Assembly: GCF_001413925.1 (NCBI RefSeq)
Contig: NZ_LBMJ01000001.1
Span: 744,001 to 808,000, forward strand
Length of the DNA: 64,000 nt
Origin: Nonlabens sp. YIK11
GTDB lineage: Bacteria; Bacteroidota; Bacteroidia; Flavobacteriales; Flavobacteriaceae
Direction: 5' to 3'
This document shows positions 61,951 to 64,000 of this stretch, one piece after another; position 1 is the first letter of the stretch; the number at the start of each line of letters is the position of its first letter. Made by a program: the position numbers and the translations under genes. The notes beneath the pieces are model-generated. The model had not been told where the DNA came from. It ran no database searches and saw nothing but the letters and a program-made list of their open reading frames with translations.

Positions 61951-62796
61951 ATGAGAATCAAGAATTACCTTTTACTGTCAATGATGGTTTTATGTTTCGC
62001 TTTCGCGAAAGCGCAAAGAGGCATAAGAGTTGGTTACGTTGATATGGAGTACATCTTAGAAAGCGTTCCAGAATACCAGAAAGCGTCAGAGCAATTAGAG
62101 CAGCGCATGCAAGGATGGAAGACCGAAATCGAAAAGATGGAGTCTGAAATTGCCCAAATGGAGACTTCTCTCAAGAACGAACGCGTTTTGCTTACTAAGG
62201 AATTGATAGAGGAGCGTGAAGAAGAAATAGGCATCAAGCGACAAGCCCTAAATGATTACCAGCAAAAAAGATTTGGCGCGCAAGGTGATTTCATCAAGCA
62301 AAAACAACAGTTGATTCAACCAGTCCAAGATCAGGTATTCAACGAGATGCAAAAGATAGGTGAGCAAAAGAAGTATGACATGATCCTTGAGCGATCAGAG
62401 ACTACCATGCTTTACAGCGATGACCGTCATGATTTGAGTGATGATGTATTAAGAGCCATAGGTCGTACCGGCAAGAAGGCAGATCGTGAAGAAAGAAATC
62501 AGTCCAGAAATACTCCAGTTGAGGATGTCAAGGACGAGCCGTATATGTCAGTACAAGAAGCTGCAGATCGTCAGGAAAAAGTAGCTGCAAAAGAGGCGAT
62601 CATTGATGAGAAGCAAGCCGCCAGAGCAGCAAAATTAAGATTTAGAGACAGCGTAAAAGAAGCTAGAGCAAGAGAATACCAAGAACGTAAAGAGGCAAGT
62701 ATCAAAGAGCGACAACGTAGAAAAGACAGTGTTCTTGCCGCTCGCAAAGCAGATAAAGAAAAGAAGGAAAATAACAATCCTCCAGACAATAAATAA
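61951..62796 (+). CDS. OmpH/Skp-family periplasmic chaperone (long form)
   Basis: A 281-aa protein with signal MVLCFAFAKA (palindrome at 61998), then the OmpH segment GIRVGYVDMEYILESVPEYQ, and a coiled-coil body. Residues about 175-281 form an extra charged tail rich in Lys, Arg, Glu and Ala. It should hold unfolded outer-membrane proteins on the way to BamA. The tail is longer than in Skp and resembles a second coiled coil. Confidence 0.9.
   Translation: MRIKNYLLLSMMVLCFAFAKAQRGIRVGYVDMEYILESVPEYQKASEQLEQRMQGWKTEIEKMESEIAQMETSLKNERVLLTKELIEEREEEIGIKRQALNDYQQKRFGAQGDFIKQKQQLIQPVQDQVFNEMQKIGEQKKYDMILERSETTMLYSDDRHDLSDDVLRAIGRTGKKADREERNQSRNTPVEDVKDEPYMSVQEAADRQEKVAAKEAIIDEKQAARAAKLRFRDSVKEARAREYQERKEASIKERQRRKDSVLAARKADKEKKENNNPPDNK
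61998..62013. repeat. 16-bp palindrome in the OmpH-like signal peptide (FAFAKA)
   Basis: Exact copy; read as CFAFAKAQRG. Confidence 0.95.
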
Positions 62797-62811
62797 AGGT
62801 TTCAAACCCAT

Positions 62812-62819
62812 TATATTTG
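62812..62819 (+). promoter_or_regulatory. -7 box of the second ompH gene
   Basis: TATATTTG, 37 bp before the ATG at 62857; full match to the consensus, no obvious -33 TTG. Confidence 0.5.
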
Positions 62820-62856
62820 CAGCCCGTTACCATAAAATAAAATAACAAAGTTGATA

Positions 62857-63378
62857 ATGAAACAAGTAAAAAATTTAATAGCCATTGCCGCATTTGTAGT
62901 TGCAGGAACCTTTACAGCGACCGCACAGACAGCCGCGTCAAAAGTGTGTCACATTGCATCTCAAGAATTGGTTGAAATTATGCCAAAGGCAAAAGCAGCC
63001 GAGAAGCAATTGAGAAACCTTGCAAAAACTTATGAGGCAGAGCTGGTAAACATGGATAAAGCTTTACAAACGAAGTCCCAAGAAGCACAGCAAAAAGCTC
63101 CTACACGTACTGATGAGGAGAACCAGCGTATCTTGGAGCAAATCCAGGCAGACCGCAAGACTATCGAAGAGTTTTATACCAATTCTCAAAAGTCTCTTTC
63201 TCAAAAAAGAACTGATCTATTAAAGCCAGTTTATGAAGAGGCAAGACAAGCGATCTTTAAAGTAGCTAGAGCAAAAGGTTTTGACTATGTTCTTGATTCT
63301 ACTACGGGAACTGGAGTGATCATGGCAGATGGTTATGATTTGATGCCAGACGTGAAGAAAGCATTAGGTATCCAATAG
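62857..63378 (+). CDS. OmpH/Skp-family periplasmic chaperone (short form)
   Basis: A 173-aa protein with signal MKQVKNLIAIAAFVVAGTFTATAQ and an OmpH coiled-coil body (VCHIASQELVEIMPKAKAAEKQL ... IEEFYTNSQKSLSQKR). This is the normal length of Skp. I used the ATG at 62857 and not the TTG at 62851. It is a paralogue of the longer OmpH protein upstream, with its own promoter box. Confidence 0.92.
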   Translation: MKQVKNLIAIAAFVVAGTFTATAQTAASKVCHIASQELVEIMPKAKAAEKQLRNLAKTYEAELVNMDKALQTKSQEAQQKAPTRTDEENQRILEQIQADRKTIEEFYTNSQKSLSQKRTDLLKPVYEEARQAIFKVARAKGFDYVLDSTTGTGVIMADGYDLMPDVKKALGIQ

Positions 63379-63400
63379 GAATACACTTAAAAATACAAGA

Positions 63401-63435
63401 AACCGTCTCTACAATGTAGAGGCGGTTTTATTTTT
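63401..63435 (+). terminator. Terminator after ompH
   Basis: AACCGTCTCTAC (63401-63412) pairs with GTAGAGGCGGTT (63416-63427), one G-T pair, 3-nt loop, then TTTATTTTT. Confidence 0.88.
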
Positions 63436-63468
63436 GGCGTAAATTAAGATCTCAAACAACACATCATT

Positions 63469-64000
63469 TTGAGTAAGGCACCCTTAGGTTTTTTTGATAG
63501 CGGCGTTGGCGGCACTTCAGTTTGGAAAGAAGTGGTTCAGCTCTTGCCACATGAGAACACTATCTATCTCGCCGACTCTAAAAATGCGCCCTACGGTATT
63601 AAATCCAGGCAAGAGATCATTGATTTGAGCATCAAGAACACAGAGTATCTGCTTGCCCAAGGTTGTAAGTTAATTGCCGTTCCCTGTAACACGGCCACCA
63701 CAAATGCCATTGATTATTTGAGAGCTAATTACAAGGTTCCCTTCATAGGTATAGAACCGGCCATAAAGCCCGCAGCCCTAAATTCTGATACCAAAAAAAT
63801 TGGCATTTTAGCTACTAAAGGTACCTTGTCCAGCCAATTGTTTAAAACCACTCAAGAAAAATTCACAAGAGATATTGCCACAATTGAAGTCACAGGTACT
63901 GGCATCGTGGAACTTATTGAATCTGGCAAGAAAGACAGTCGTGAGATGAAATCCCTACTGCAGGCAATCACACAGCCATTCATGACTTCAGGCATTGATT
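63469..64000 (+). CDS. murI: Glutamate racemase, N-terminal part (runs off the window)
   Basis: The frame from the TTG at 63469 stays open to the window end and encodes at least 177 aa. It has LGFFDSGVGGTSVW with the catalytic Asp/Ser region, ADSKNAPYG, the first catalytic Cys in VPCNTATT, and IGIEPAIKPA. It makes D-Glu for peptidoglycan. No ATG is available close by, so TTG (giving MSKAPLGFF) is the probable start. Its place after the ompH pair is conserved in Flavobacteriia. Confidence 0.93.
   Translation, partial: MSKAPLGFFDSGVGGTSVWKEVVQLLPHENTIYLADSKNAPYGIKSRQEIIDLSIKNTEYLLAQGCKLIAVPCNTATTNAIDYLRANYKVPFIGIEPAIKPAALNSDTKKIGILATKGTLSSQLFKTTQEKFTRDIATIEVTGTGIVELIESGKKDSREMKSLLQAITQPFMTSGID

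Noticed and set aside
1..64000. CRISPR array, rRNA operon or IS transposase
   Set aside because: No regularly spaced repeats, rRNA-like sequence or transposase gene was seen anywhere in the window.

Overview
The window comes from a marine-type flavobacterium (Bacteroidota, Flavobacteriaceae; a Nonlabens/Dokdonia-like relative is my inference). The evidence is a gldH gliding gene, a T9SS type-A C-terminal sorting domain, the cluster porG-like/uppS/bamA/ompH/ompH/murI, Bacteroidota promoters (TTG - about 19-21 bp - TAnnTTTG), lipoproteins with short lipoboxes, and many copies of the palindrome CGCTTTCGCGAAAGCG.

Layout. 1-1258: end of a histidine kinase and an enoyl-CoA hydratase. 1306-6920 (minus): a seven-gene metal-uptake operon (DtxR/MntR-like regulator, outer-membrane protein, binding lipoprotein, ATPase, small membrane protein, two permeases with winged-helix-like tails), with a palindromic operator candidate upstream of the regulator. 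7043-10121: DjlA-like J protein, SCO1 protein, RseP protease. 10225-10298: tRNA-Asn(GUU).

10271-25807: a 15.5 kb genomic island inserted in the tRNA 3' end and bounded by 33-bp direct repeats. It carries a tyrosine recombinase, four TlpA-like thioredoxin lipoproteins separated by a short repeat, a replication/recombination module (small conserved protein, Sak4-like ATPase, DUF3871 protein, small ORF, hypothetical protein, RepA-like ATPase, GIY-YIG nuclease), and a minus-strand three-gene operon (PD-(D/E)xK-like nuclease with an inserted winged helix, Ser/Thr kinase, 399-aa protein of unknown function) that looks like an undescribed defence cassette. In the adjacent RepA-like and GIY-YIG genes every in-frame stop before the final TAA is TGA, six in all, and they sit where Trp fits, while four other Trp codons are TGG. 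These genes are either read with TGA as Trp or have been hit by a very selective TGG-to-TGA process. TGA is an ordinary stop in neighbouring genes.

26120-32618: RicT-like PSP1 protein, gldH, class A PBP, a 3'-5' exonuclease, a double-NBD ABC ATPase. 32895-41196 (minus): an exported peptide deformylase with a CocE-type hydrolase, an M13 peptidase lipoprotein, and a large T9SS-secreted BNR/VPS10-like protein. 41472-47631: SnoaL-like lipoprotein, tag, two envelope proteins, aat, DUF3127 protein, flavin reductase, histidine kinase, a small lipoprotein. 47758-51197 (minus): clpX, clpP, tig. 51279-56188 (minus): small membrane protein, SGNH lipoprotein, FadL-type porin, alpha/beta hydrolase, pdxJ. 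56273-64000 (plus): CBS protein, nadK, then the outer-membrane assembly cluster ending in murI, cut by the window edge.

The 16-bp palindrome occurs 11 times exactly, once with one mismatch and twice split by the same 20-bp insert. All copies lie in the backbone and none in the island. In five genes it encodes the end of the signal peptide, (F)AFAKA, at the signal peptidase site.
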